From: Nocardia terpenica
Lineage (GTDB): Bacteria; Actinomycetota; Actinomycetes; Mycobacteriales; Mycobacteriaceae
NCBI RefSeq assembly: GCF_013186535.1
Contig: NZ_JABMCZ010000004.1
Location: forward strand, 372,001 to 436,000
DNA length: 64,000 nucleotides
Reading direction: 5' to 3'
Each line of letters starts with the position of its first letter. Position 1 is the first letter of the stretch. The translations under genes and the position numbers were made by a program. Under the pieces are notes generated by a model that saw only the letters and a program-made list of their open reading frames with translations, made no database searches and had not been told where the DNA came from. Shown one piece after another: positions 56,940 through 64,000 of the stretch.

Positions 56940-57233
56940 ATGATTCGTACCGCTGGGTGGGTCGCCGCAGTCGCGGCGGCCGGGGCCTTCGCAGTGCTGG
57001 CGGCCGGTCCCGCGCAGGCAGCGACGGGCGAGGTGAGCATCAACGGTAAGGTCTACCAGAACCCGACCGGGTGCATCGACACCGGCAACTCTTTCCAGAC
57101 CATCGTCGGCAATACCACCGACAAAGTGGTCGAGGTGCATGCGGGCCGCAACTGCGCCGGACCGGTGGTCGGCAGGGTCGATCCGGCGGGACTCACCATG
57201 GTGCCCAACGGGAGCCTGTTGATTCTCGAGTAA
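56940..57233 (+). CDS. Small secreted protein
   Basis: A 97-residue exported protein. ATG 56940 follows GGAGGA, and residues 1-28 form a clear signal peptide (MIRTAGWVAAVAAAGAFAVLAAGPAQA). The mature part of about 69 residues has two cysteines (PTGCIDTG, GRNCAGP) that could form a disulfide. The residues TTDKVVEVHAGRNCAGPVVGRVDPAGLTMVPNGSLLIL look beta-rich. Function unknown. The upstream 227 bases (56713-56939) contain no other gene I support. Confidence 0.8.
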   Translation: MIRTAGWVAAVAAAGAFAVLAAGPAQAATGEVSINGKVYQNPTGCIDTGNSFQTIVGNTTDKVVEVHAGRNCAGPVVGRVDPAGLTMVPNGSLLILE

Positions 57234-57266
57234 GCCGAAGGTGTGCTGCCGCGCCGATGCCGCCGT

Positions 57267-57962
57267 TCACGCGGGAGCGAGCATGGCGGTGATCGCGGCG
57301 ACGATCTCCCGCGGCCGGTGGATGGACAGGACGTGGGTGAGGGGTGAGGCGGCGATGGCGCCCACCGATTCGGCGACGGTCCCCGCCGCGTGCGCGCGGG
57401 CGATATCGTCTGCGGCCCTGCCGGTTCCGTCGACCACGAGCAGCGGCCGCCGGGCGGCGAGGCTGGTGAGCGCGTCGCCGAGGGTGATGGAGCCGCCGTT
57501 GACCAGCAGCGTGACCGACGGCCGCGCACCGGCCACCGCGTCGGCCGTCGCCGACAGCCACGGCGATTCGTCGCCCCAGCTGTCGCCGGGCACCAGCACC
57601 AGGTGGGTGTGGCCGGGTTCGGCCGGGGCGGTGACGGTTTCGGTCCCGGCCGGGCCCACCGTGCCCGCGGCGGCGACGCCGACCAGCGGGAAGCTCGCCC
57701 CGGCGGCGGCGCGCGCCCGGCCCAGGATGCGCATCACCCCGGAATCGGTGCCGCCGTCGACGACCACGGCCCGCAGCCGGTCCAGCTCCGGCGCCAGCGC
57801 CGAGAACAGCGCGGCCACCGGCGAGGACACCGTCTCCGACAGCCCTGCGGCCCCGCCGATCACCACCAGCACCGGCCGTCCGAGCGGAATGCGATGGGCG
57901 GCCAGGCTCCGCCCCAGATCGTCGGTGCGGTCGACGCTGATCTGTTCGGGGCCGGTCGTCAT
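57267..57962 (-). CDS. SLOG/LSDAT-like nucleotide-sensing domain protein
   Basis: A 231-residue Rossmann-like protein. The pattern VLVVIGGAAGLSETV, RAVVVDGGTDSGVMRILG, FPLVGVAAAGTVG, THLVLVPGDSWGDESPWL and ARPSVTLLVNGGSITLGDALTSLAARRPLLVVDGTGRAADDIARA is the one I associate with the prokaryotic LSDAT branch of the SLOG superfamily, related to the TRPM channel N-terminus. SLOG proteins bind or process nucleotides. It is the last gene of the operon; its ATG overlaps the preceding stop (ATGA). The role is inferred as sensor of a nucleotide or ADP-ribose-type signal. The family call is from memory. Confidence 0.78.
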   Translation of the reverse strand: MTTGPEQISVDRTDDLGRSLAAHRIPLGRPVLVVIGGAAGLSETVSSPVAALFSALAPELDRLRAVVVDGGTDSGVMRILGRARAAAGASFPLVGVAAAGTVGPAGTETVTAPAEPGHTHLVLVPGDSWGDESPWLSATADAVAGARPSVTLLVNGGSITLGDALTSLAARRPLLVVDGTGRAADDIARAHAAGTVAESVGAIAASPLTHVLSIHRPREIVAAITAMLAPA

Positions 57963-59290
57963 GGGCCGTCCTTCGTCGGTGGGTCCGCGGCGGCCTCGCG
58001 CAGCGCCGCTATCAGAATGTCCCATGCCATGGTCGGGGATGGGCGATGGTCGCGCACGCGCAAGACGGTGTGCAGCGTGGACTCGGCCTCCATCGGACCG
58101 GGATCGGTGGCCAGGGCGCGTTCCAGCCAGTCCAGCGCGGCGGCCGAGTCGTCGCGGTAGATCGCCAGCTCCATCATGGTGGCGTAGTCCCAGTAGTCGT
58201 CGCTGCCGCCCGCGATGCGGCGGCGGGTGCTGTACTCCACCACGGGCATCAGCTCGCCCAGCCGCTCGTCGCGCGGGTCGGTGAGCCAGATCAGGTGGAC
58301 GGCGTTGATGCCGGGATACGGGTCGCGCCAATCGGTTTCGAAGCCGCGCTGATAGGTGGCGATGGCCTTGTTCAGCAGTCCGCGCCCGCGCGGCGACGAC
58401 CCCGCCGCCAGCCAGCGGTCCTTGTAGACGCGGCCGAGCAGACCCAGCGTCTCCGCCGACGGTCCGGCGTCGCGGCACAACTGCTCGAGTGCCAATTCGG
58501 CGGCGGGACTGCCGGGATCGAGGCGGTTGCGCGCCAGCGCGTCCTGCTCGCGCACCAGCGTGTTGCCCCGCAGATGCCGGGGGAACCCGGCGATGAGATC
58601 GACCATCGCCTGCCACTGCCGCAGTCGCCGGTAGACCATGAGCAGTTCGATGGCGATCGCGTCGTCGGAACCACCGGCCGCGTCGACGTCGACGCGCGCC
58701 CGCGCCACCTCGGCCACCGTGCGCGCCACCCGCAGGCGCTGCTGCAGCGTCTCGGTCGTCCGGACGCGGGCCTCGAAGCCCTCGCGGCCCAGCCGCGAGG
58801 TGTCGGGCGCGCCGAGGGTGTCGAACAGATCGAACAGCGGGCTGTCGGTGCTCTCGTCGGCCCGCGCCCGGGTGAGCCGGGTGATCAGCTCGGCCCGGAC
58901 GGCGTCGTCGTCGACCGGGCCGCCGCGCTCGTCGATGGGGTAGCGCAGCACCGGCGCGGGCATCAGATCGAAGGGGAGCCGGAATCCGCGCGCGCACACC
59001 AGGATCGTGCTCCACGGCCGCACGGCGTGCCGGATGCCGAGCTCGTAGAAGACGTTCGCATTGGCCATGGTGAGGTCGGCGACGGCGAACGGGCACAAAA
59101 GGATTCGCTCGAACATGGATTTGTGGATGACCGCCGCGACCTGATCCTCGTCCGCGCGCAGGCAGGTGAGCCCCGCCGCGGTGACCGCCGGTTCCAGAAT
59201 CCGGCGGTACACCTCGTCGAATTCGACGGTCACCCCGGCCTCGCTCTTGGTGCGAAACGGCATGAGCACGAAGCACAGCGGAGCGTTCAC
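57959..59290 (-). CDS. NDT-like domain plus TPR-S/DUF4071-like scaffold protein
   Basis: A 443-residue cytosolic protein. Residues about 1-110 resemble nucleoside 2-deoxyribosyltransferases: FVLMPFRTK, FDEVYRRILEPAVTAAGLTCLRADE, and AVADLTMANANVFYELGIRHA with the family's Asp (72) and Glu (83). The rest is helical and TPR-like (FEARVRTTETLQQRLRVARTV, LGLLGRVYKDRW, IATYQRGFETDWRDPYPGINAVHLIWL, DYWDYATMMELAIYRDDSAAALDWLERAL). It resembles DUF4071, the MAP3K TRAF-binding region, whose bacterial forms have been described as TPR-S scaffolds of NAD-derived signalling. GTG 59290 overlaps the patatin stop (GTGA). It may make or sense a nucleotide signal. Confidence 0.82.
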   Translation of the reverse strand: MNAPLCFVLMPFRTKSEAGVTVEFDEVYRRILEPAVTAAGLTCLRADEDQVAAVIHKSMFERILLCPFAVADLTMANANVFYELGIRHAVRPWSTILVCARGFRLPFDLMPAPVLRYPIDERGGPVDDDAVRAELITRLTRARADESTDSPLFDLFDTLGAPDTSRLGREGFEARVRTTETLQQRLRVARTVAEVARARVDVDAAGGSDDAIAIELLMVYRRLRQWQAMVDLIAGFPRHLRGNTLVREQDALARNRLDPGSPAAELALEQLCRDAGPSAETLGLLGRVYKDRWLAAGSSPRGRGLLNKAIATYQRGFETDWRDPYPGINAVHLIWLTDPRDERLGELMPVVEYSTRRRIAGGSDDYWDYATMMELAIYRDDSAAALDWLERALATDPGPMEAESTLHTVLRVRDHRPSPTMAWDILIAALREAAADPPTKDGP

Positions 59291-60402
59291 CAGAACCCCT
59301 CGAAATGCTCCGGGGTGATCCGCCCGGCCACCCGCCGCCCGATGCGGCGCAGCTCGTCGATGTGGTCCACCGAGTCCAGCTTCTGCACCCCGGCCGGGTC
59401 GATGTCCGGTAGTCCCAACTCCGCCAGGCCCTTCGGGGTCAGTTCGGCGTTGTAGCGCAGGTAGGTGAAGTGCCGGGGGCCGGGCAGCCCGTCGTCGTCG
59501 CCGCGCAGGTCGCCGATCTCGCGGTCGAGGACCGCGCCGTGGCGGCAGCGGCCGAACACCCGGCACAGCATGTCCTGCTCGTACTGCGCGGCGACCATGA
59601 GCGCGGCCGGAATGGAGGGAATGTTGAACAGCAGGTTCATATCCCCGGGCCGCAGCCGGTCGTTGTCCTTGGGCGCGGTGCCGGTGCCCACCGACACCAC
59701 CAGCATCCGGTCCTCCCCGGTCGGCCACCGCAGCCCGTAGGCGCCCAGCGTGGCCATCAGGAACAGCTGGAACGCCGGATTGTTGTACATGGTCATGCCG
59801 CCGTCGACGAAGACGAATTCCTGGTCGCCGACCTCGACCACCTCGGGCGGGAAGTAGACGGGGGCGGCGGTGCTGGCCCGCACCAGCTGCCACAGCCGCA
59901 GCTGGAGATTGTTGTCCTTGCGGTCGGGCGCATTGTATTTCGCGTGCGGGTTGTTGCACAGCGGCCACGGCGAGTCGGTGCTGGCGTTGCGCAGCACGAT
60001 CATCAGCAGTGTGCGCAGTCGGTCGTCGCCGAAGGTGGTCGTGGCCCCGAATTCGTGCTGGAGCAGCGCCTGCAGGCGGGAGCTGTCGTAGCGGTAGCGC
60101 AGTCGCCGGGCGAGAAAGGCCCGGTCGAACATCTCGCGGCCGTGCTCGGTGTAGAGCCGTCGCAACCGGTCCACCGGCATCCCGCAGGCCAGCCCCGCGG
60201 CAATGATCGCCCCCGTGCTGGTACCCCCGATGTAGTCGAAATAGTCGGCGAGCACGAAGTTCTCGTCCGCCCCCAGCCGCTCCCGGCACAGCCGCTCCAG
60301 CTCGGCCAGCACCTCGAGACTCAGCGCCCCCCGAATCCCCCCGCCATCCAGCGACAGCAGCCGCTTCGGCCCCGCGGCGCTGATTCGATCCCGAAAATTC
60401 AT
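59287..60402 (-). CDS. Patatin-like phospholipase
   Basis: A 371-residue lipid acyl hydrolase with the patatin Ser-Asp dyad: oxyanion loop LLSLDGGGIRGAL (G20-G25), nucleophile elbow IGGTSTGAII (S62) and DGGMTMYNNP (D200). All elements are intact, so it should be active and membrane-damaging when triggered, as in CapV-type immune effectors. The reading frame extends upstream, but ATG 60402 starts a normal family N-terminus. It lies 106 bases after the TIR gene and overlaps the next gene by four bases. Confidence 0.92.
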   Translation of the reverse strand: MNFRDRISAAGPKRLLSLDGGGIRGALSLEVLAELERLCRERLGADENFVLADYFDYIGGTSTGAIIAAGLACGMPVDRLRRLYTEHGREMFDRAFLARRLRYRYDSSRLQALLQHEFGATTTFGDDRLRTLLMIVLRNASTDSPWPLCNNPHAKYNAPDRKDNNLQLRLWQLVRASTAAPVYFPPEVVEVGDQEFVFVDGGMTMYNNPAFQLFLMATLGAYGLRWPTGEDRMLVVSVGTGTAPKDNDRLRPGDMNLLFNIPSIPAALMVAAQYEQDMLCRVFGRCRHGAVLDREIGDLRGDDDGLPGPRHFTYLRYNAELTPKGLAELGLPDIDPAGVQKLDSVDHIDELRRIGRRVAGRITPEHFEGFW

Positions 60403-60508
60403 GATCGGCCTCGTATTCCCCGGCCCGGCCGTTTCGCGCGGACCGTGTAAAACGCAAATTGTATTGTCACCCAACGACGCCTGGGCGGACGACGGGTCCG
60501 CGCGACCC

Positions 60509-63337
60509 TCACCGGCACGAGTCGACGTGTGGTTGGCCGGTGCCCACGAGTGCTCGCCATTCGTCGTCGGTGAATTCGGAGGCCGCGGCGGCGCAGGCGT
60601 CGCGGATGAGTCCATCGGGTGAGATGTCGCGCTGGATCAGGGTTCCGGTGTCCATGGTGTCGAGGTCGATGTTCGCGCTCACCAGATAGCGGCCGTCGGG
60701 GGAGAAGGCGACCCCGACCTTGGTGGGCCGGGTCGGCGAGGTGTAGGGGAGGGTGTCGAGGGTGGTGCCGGTGGCGGTGTCGGTGAGGACGATGGTTCCG
60801 TCCAACCGGTCGCGGGCCACCAGCGTGCCGGTGTGATCGGGGATCGGTGGCCGCCGGTCGTTGCCGTCCCCGCCGATGGTCCGGATCGGCCGCGACCCGG
60901 TGTTGTTCCATACCTCGAGCGACCCGGAGGCGCGCATGACCAGGAGCTGGCTGCCCGCGAAGGCCACGTGCGCGACGTCGTGGCCGGGGACGGTGTGCGG
61001 TGGGCGATGGGTGACGACGTCGTAAACCGTTGCCACCCCGTCGTTTCCGACGAGCACGACCAATCCGGCGCGCGCGTCGACGGCGCCGTCGACGAGATTG
61101 TCGGCGGTGCCGTGCAGCGGGCCGGGCAGCAGGTGGCGCAGGGCGCCGGTCCGGGCGTCGCGCGCGAACACGTCACCGCGGTCGTCGAGGGCCAGGACGG
61201 TGGCGCCGTCGGCGGTGCGATCGGCGGCGAGGATCGGGACGGTCCCGTCGCCGCCCGGCAGGATGTCGACGGAGCCCCCACGGGTCGGAGCGGACTCGTC
61301 GGCCACGAGGGTGAGCCGACTGTCGGTGGTCCACAGCGGAATCCCGTGGACGGCGGGCAGATTCGCCGCAGGGTGCGCGGACCCCGCCAGCGGCGCCACG
61401 ATGGTTCTGGTGCTGGCGGCGCTCACGATGGCGGCGGCGGAGTCGTCCGGCGCGATCGAGACGGTCGGGTCGCCGCAGCCGCCGCAGTCGTCGAGGGATC
61501 CCATGCTCATGGGGCTGGTGTGGCTCAGCCGATCCACCTGGTCGAGATTCCACAGCGCGATCTGAGCACCCGTGGCCGACAAGAGGTTCCGATCGTCACC
61601 GAGGAAGTCGAGCAGCGGGGTGGCCGTCACGGGCGGGGTGCCGTGCAGGTGCACGGTCGGTGCGCGCACGGGTCCCGGCGTGGGGCTGTCGAATCCACCG
61701 ACGATCGGGGCGGCCGGGACGATCGCGTTCGCGGGGGCGACCGGTGCGAGGTAGATGTCGCCGCCGTCGGCGACCGCGAGCGCGGACCCGTCCCGGCTCA
61801 ACGTGAGCGCGGACGCCCGGGTGATATCCGCCAGGGCGGTGAATGCGGGGTGGTCGGGGTCGGTCGGGCCGGTGGTCTGCCACACCGGAATGGTCGAGGA
61901 ACCGTTCGATCCGGTGAGGAACTGCCCGTTGCCCGAGGGGCGCCCGCCCTGCTGGTGCACGCCGAAACCCACGGTCGAGGCCGCCAGTACCGACCAGTCG
62001 GCGATTCGTCGGCGCTCCCACGTGCCGTCCCCGGGGTCGAAGATCAGCGCCTCGTCGTCGGTCGGCAGGACCAGCGAGGTCCCGGAGCTGGTGTTGCTCG
62101 CGGGTTGTACCGCGCGGACGGAGCCGGTCGCGGTGTCGACGATGCTCATCGATTTCGGCGTCTCGAATCCCGGGCTGCGGCCGTGGACCGCGGCGACCGC
62201 CCCGGAGGGGGAGACCGCGACGGCGTCGGGCTGCTGCCCCGGCGGGTGCGCAACGGTCGCGAGGTGACCGTCGGCGTGCCACAGCACGACGGAACTCCCG
62301 TCGGTGGCGGCGAGCACACCGCCGTCGGCATCGACCGCCACGCCGCTCACCGGTCCGTGCAGCGTCGCGGCGAACACCGGCTGCGACAGGCGATTTCGCC
62401 TCCAGAGCTCGACCCGCCCGTCGGCCAGACCCGCCGCGATCGCCGACCCGTCGGCCGACCCCACCAGCGTCTGCACCGCCGCCCCCGCGGGCAGGTAGCG
62501 CACCAGCGCGGGACTGGCCGTATCCGCCCGCAGCAGCGCGCCCAGGGTCTGCGGATTGGCGTCGATGCGGTAGGCGCGCACCGCCAGCAGCAGCGCCGAC
62601 CGCACATTGGTGGGCAGCAGGCTGTCGGCGGTGGCCGCCAGCTGCCGCGACAACGCCAGCCGCGCCTGGCGATCGGCGGTGTTCTTCTGGACCGCCGCCA
62701 CCCCGGCGAGCACGAGCGCGCCGACCAGCAGCATCGTCAGCCCGGCCACGGCGGCCCGGGCCAGCCGGGTCGCGATCCGATGGCGGCGCACGTCCTCGCT
62801 GTCGAGCTCCTGCTTGGGCACCCCGCGCACCGGAGCGGCCAAAGAGGCCACCGCGCTGCGGAATTCGCCGTAGCGCAGCGACTGCTTGTCCCGATCGTGC
62901 GCGAAACTCAGGTCCTCCCAGATCGGTTCGCGCGCGAACCAGCCGCTCAGCGACCGCGGCAGCGCCGTGGTGACGTTCCAGTCGAAATCGTTTCCGCGCC
63001 AGGCGACCACACCGGAGGTGACGGCGATGAGGAAGGTCTCCGGGGAACGGTAGCGCTGCCAGTAGGCGATCTCCCGCGCGACCCACGGCGAGGCCGCGGC
63101 CTGCGGGGAGGCCAGCAGCAGGAAGAATCGGGCGCGCCGCAGCGCGTTCTCGATCTCGGCGGTGAGGTCGTGGGCGGCGGCCAGATCGGTGCGGTCGCGG
63201 AAAACGCGCAGCGCGCGCGGCTGATTCCACGGCTTCGCCAGGTGGGTGAGCCCCCGCTGCACGGCGGGGGCCAGGGCCCGATCGGCGTCGTGGTTGTAGG
63301 ACAGGAACAGATCGACGTCGAACGGACGCACAAACAC
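60509..63337 (-). CDS. TIR domain - transmembrane - beta-propeller (WD40-like) protein
   Basis: A protein of about 942 residues. Residues 7-140 form a TIR domain: DVDLFLSYNHDADR, RALRVFRDRTDLAAAHDLTAEIENALRRARFFLLLASP, SPWVAREIAYW. The WxxxE motif (W85-E89) supplies the glutamate used by NAD-cleaving TIR enzymes. One membrane segment (about 194-217) follows. From about 245 a helical STAND-like linker (ARLALSRQLAATADSLL) and then repeated beta-propeller blades run to the end (SADGSAIAAGLADGRVELWRRN, PNGTVVLWHADG-like). No nucleotide-binding ATPase is present. GTG 63337 or 63331 are the possible starts. It is probably the sensor and NADase or signal producer of the downstream operon. Confidence 0.88.
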   Translation of the reverse strand: MFVRPFDVDLFLSYNHDADRALAPAVQRGLTHLAKPWNQPRALRVFRDRTDLAAAHDLTAEIENALRRARFFLLLASPQAAASPWVAREIAYWQRYRSPETFLIAVTSGVVAWRGNDFDWNVTTALPRSLSGWFAREPIWEDLSFAHDRDKQSLRYGEFRSAVASLAAPVRGVPKQELDSEDVRRHRIATRLARAAVAGLTMLLVGALVLAGVAAVQKNTADRQARLALSRQLAATADSLLPTNVRSALLLAVRAYRIDANPQTLGALLRADTASPALVRYLPAGAAVQTLVGSADGSAIAAGLADGRVELWRRNRLSQPVFAATLHGPVSGVAVDADGGVLAATDGSSVVLWHADGHLATVAHPPGQQPDAVAVSPSGAVAAVHGRSPGFETPKSMSIVDTATGSVRAVQPASNTSSGTSLVLPTDDEALIFDPGDGTWERRRIADWSVLAASTVGFGVHQQGGRPSGNGQFLTGSNGSSTIPVWQTTGPTDPDHPAFTALADITRASALTLSRDGSALAVADGGDIYLAPVAPANAIVPAAPIVGGFDSPTPGPVRAPTVHLHGTPPVTATPLLDFLGDDRNLLSATGAQIALWNLDQVDRLSHTSPMSMGSLDDCGGCGDPTVSIAPDDSAAAIVSAASTRTIVAPLAGSAHPAANLPAVHGIPLWTTDSRLTLVADESAPTRGGSVDILPGGDGTVPILAADRTADGATVLALDDRGDVFARDARTGALRHLLPGPLHGTADNLVDGAVDARAGLVVLVGNDGVATVYDVVTHRPPHTVPGHDVAHVAFAGSQLLVMRASGSLEVWNNTGSRPIRTIGGDGNDRRPPIPDHTGTLVARDRLDGTIVLTDTATGTTLDTLPYTSPTRPTKVGVAFSPDGRYLVSANIDLDTMDTGTLIQRDISPDGLIRDACAAAASEFTDDEWRALVGTGQPHVDSCR

Positions 63338-63381
63338 CGTTGTCGCACATCCGCACTCGGCGCCGCAAGGGTGAAAAGCCC

Positions 63382-64000
63382 CTAATCCGGCGCGGTGTTC
63401 GGTTCGATCGTCTCCATCACCAGGATCGCTCCGGTCGGCGAGCCCGAGCGCTCCCGCAGCGAGGTGCAGACCACGCGGACGGTGACCGGCCGCCCGCGGC
63501 GGTTCACGCCCTCGAGCCGGATCTCGTTCTGGTACTGCGGTTCCGACAGCGCCGGGCGCACCAGCGGGCGCAACTCCGCCACCGGCAGACCGATGTCGAG
63601 ATTGAGCAGATGCTCGCCCTCGGCCTCCTCCGGCCGCAGCCCCCACAGGTTCTCCGCGCCCGCGTTCCAGACGACGACGCGCAGGGAGGTGTCGACCACG
63701 ATGACCGCCGCGAACCACGAACTCATGATCGAGCCGAAGAATCCGTTCACCTCGTCGAGCTCGTTACTGCGTTCGCGCAGTTCGGTGTTGATGGTCTGCA
63801 ACTCGTCGTTGGTGGATTGCAGTTCTTCGTTGGTGGTTTCGAGTTCCTCGTTCGTCGACTGCAATTCCTCGTAGGCCGACTCGCGCTGCCGATTGGCGCG
63901 ATCGAGGTCGGTGAGCAGGCGGCGGTTCGAGGTGACGTCGTGGAAGACCACCGAGATGCCCGCGGTCGCGTCGTCGACCGACAGCGGATAGACGTGCACC
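63382..64000 (-). CDS. PAS/coiled-coil C-terminal part of a CheB/CheR-type signalling protein (partial)
   Basis: Only the C-terminal 205 residues or so are in the window; the 5' end lies beyond 64000. It shows the end of a PAS-like domain (ISVVFHDVTSNRRLL), a long coiled coil (RANRQRESAYEELQ, NEELETTNEELQ, NDELQTINTELRERSNELDEVN), and a PAS domain (SWFAAVIVVDTSLRVVVWNAGAENLWGL ... GRPVTVRVVCTSL). This coiled coil followed by PAS is typical of CheB-CheR-PAS fusion proteins. It ends 44 bases before the TIR gene on the same strand, so co-transcription is possible. Confidence 0.75.
   Translation of the reverse strand, partial: VHVYPLSVDDATAGISVVFHDVTSNRRLLTDLDRANRQRESAYEELQSTNEELETTNEELQSTNDELQTINTELRERSNELDEVNGFFGSIMSSWFAAVIVVDTSLRVVVWNAGAENLWGLRPEEAEGEHLLNLDIGLPVAELRPLVRPALSEPQYQNEIRLEGVNRRGRPVTVRVVCTSLRERSGSPTGAILVMETIEPNTAPD

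Noticed and set aside
60509..63337. STAND-type NTPase in the TIR protein
   Set aside because: No P-loop or NB-ARC motifs appear between the membrane segment and the beta-propeller repeats.

Overview
The window is chromosomal DNA from a high-GC actinomycete, most likely a Nocardia. The signs are very high GC at third codon positions, many GTG starts, and several gene neighbourhoods laid out as in Mycobacterium tuberculosis. These are Rv2074/Rv2073c/cobL/cobK, cobIJ/cobH, cobG, cobN/Rv2061c, fxsA/Rv2052c-like/lnt ... rbpA, and the divergent AsnC regulator/Rv2323c pair. No tRNA, rRNA, insertion sequence, prophage or CRISPR array was seen. Homologies were recognised by eye from memory of the families; no database search was run.

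Region 1 (0-16.6 kb) is mainly aerobic cobalamin biosynthesis: cobL, cobK, cobIJ, cobH, cobG and cobN, with a cobalamin riboswitch directly before cobN. It is interspersed with an M24 peptidase, an F420/FMN-type flavoprotein, a DprE2-like SDR, a secreted protein, a PadR regulator, an Lrp regulator divergent from a DDAH-type amidinohydrolase, and two tandem-duplicated small membrane proteins. A protein kinase homologue lacking the catalytic aspartate follows cobN.

Region 2 (16.6-34.5 kb) holds mixed housekeeping and metabolic genes. They include a second PPOX-type flavoprotein, a methionine aminopeptidase divergent from a small XRE regulator over two palindromes, an APH-type phosphotransferase, and a TetR regulator next to a complete P450/ferredoxin/ferredoxin reductase set. 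TldE/TldD divergent from a second TetR regulator, a TauE/SafE transporter, a LuxR-type two-component pair, FxsA, an amidohydrolase, a bicupin and apolipoprotein N-acyltransferase complete the region.

Region 3 (34.5-51.6 kb) is a compact nonribosomal peptide locus. A single 14-kb gene encodes C-A-T-C-A-T-C-A-T-C-A-T-TE, with an EntF-like first module whose A domain reads as serine. It is followed by a DrrA/DrrB-type ABC exporter and a lipB. The third C domain carries an in-frame insert of about 150 residues built of 24-nt and 21-nt tandem repeats. The insert starts with a variant of a hairpin repeat that also occurs between genes at 26.55 kb and 53.15 kb.

Region 4 (51.6-57.3 kb) has rbpA with a sigmaR-like promoter, small regulators, an intergenic hairpin/22-bp repeat array, an M23 peptidase, an ArsR regulator and a GT9 glycosyltransferase.

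Region 5 (57.3-63.3 kb) is the most striking part. Four minus-strand genes, the last three joined by 4-nt overlaps, encode a TIR-TM-beta-propeller protein, a patatin-like phospholipase, a protein with an N-terminal nucleoside-deoxyribosyltransferase-like domain and a TPR-like (DUF4071/TPR-S type) C-terminus, and a SLOG/LSDAT-like protein. Their parts match known prokaryotic nucleotide- or NAD-signal immune effectors and sensors, so this is a candidate defence system. A CheB/CheR-type PAS protein, cut by the window edge, lies upstream.
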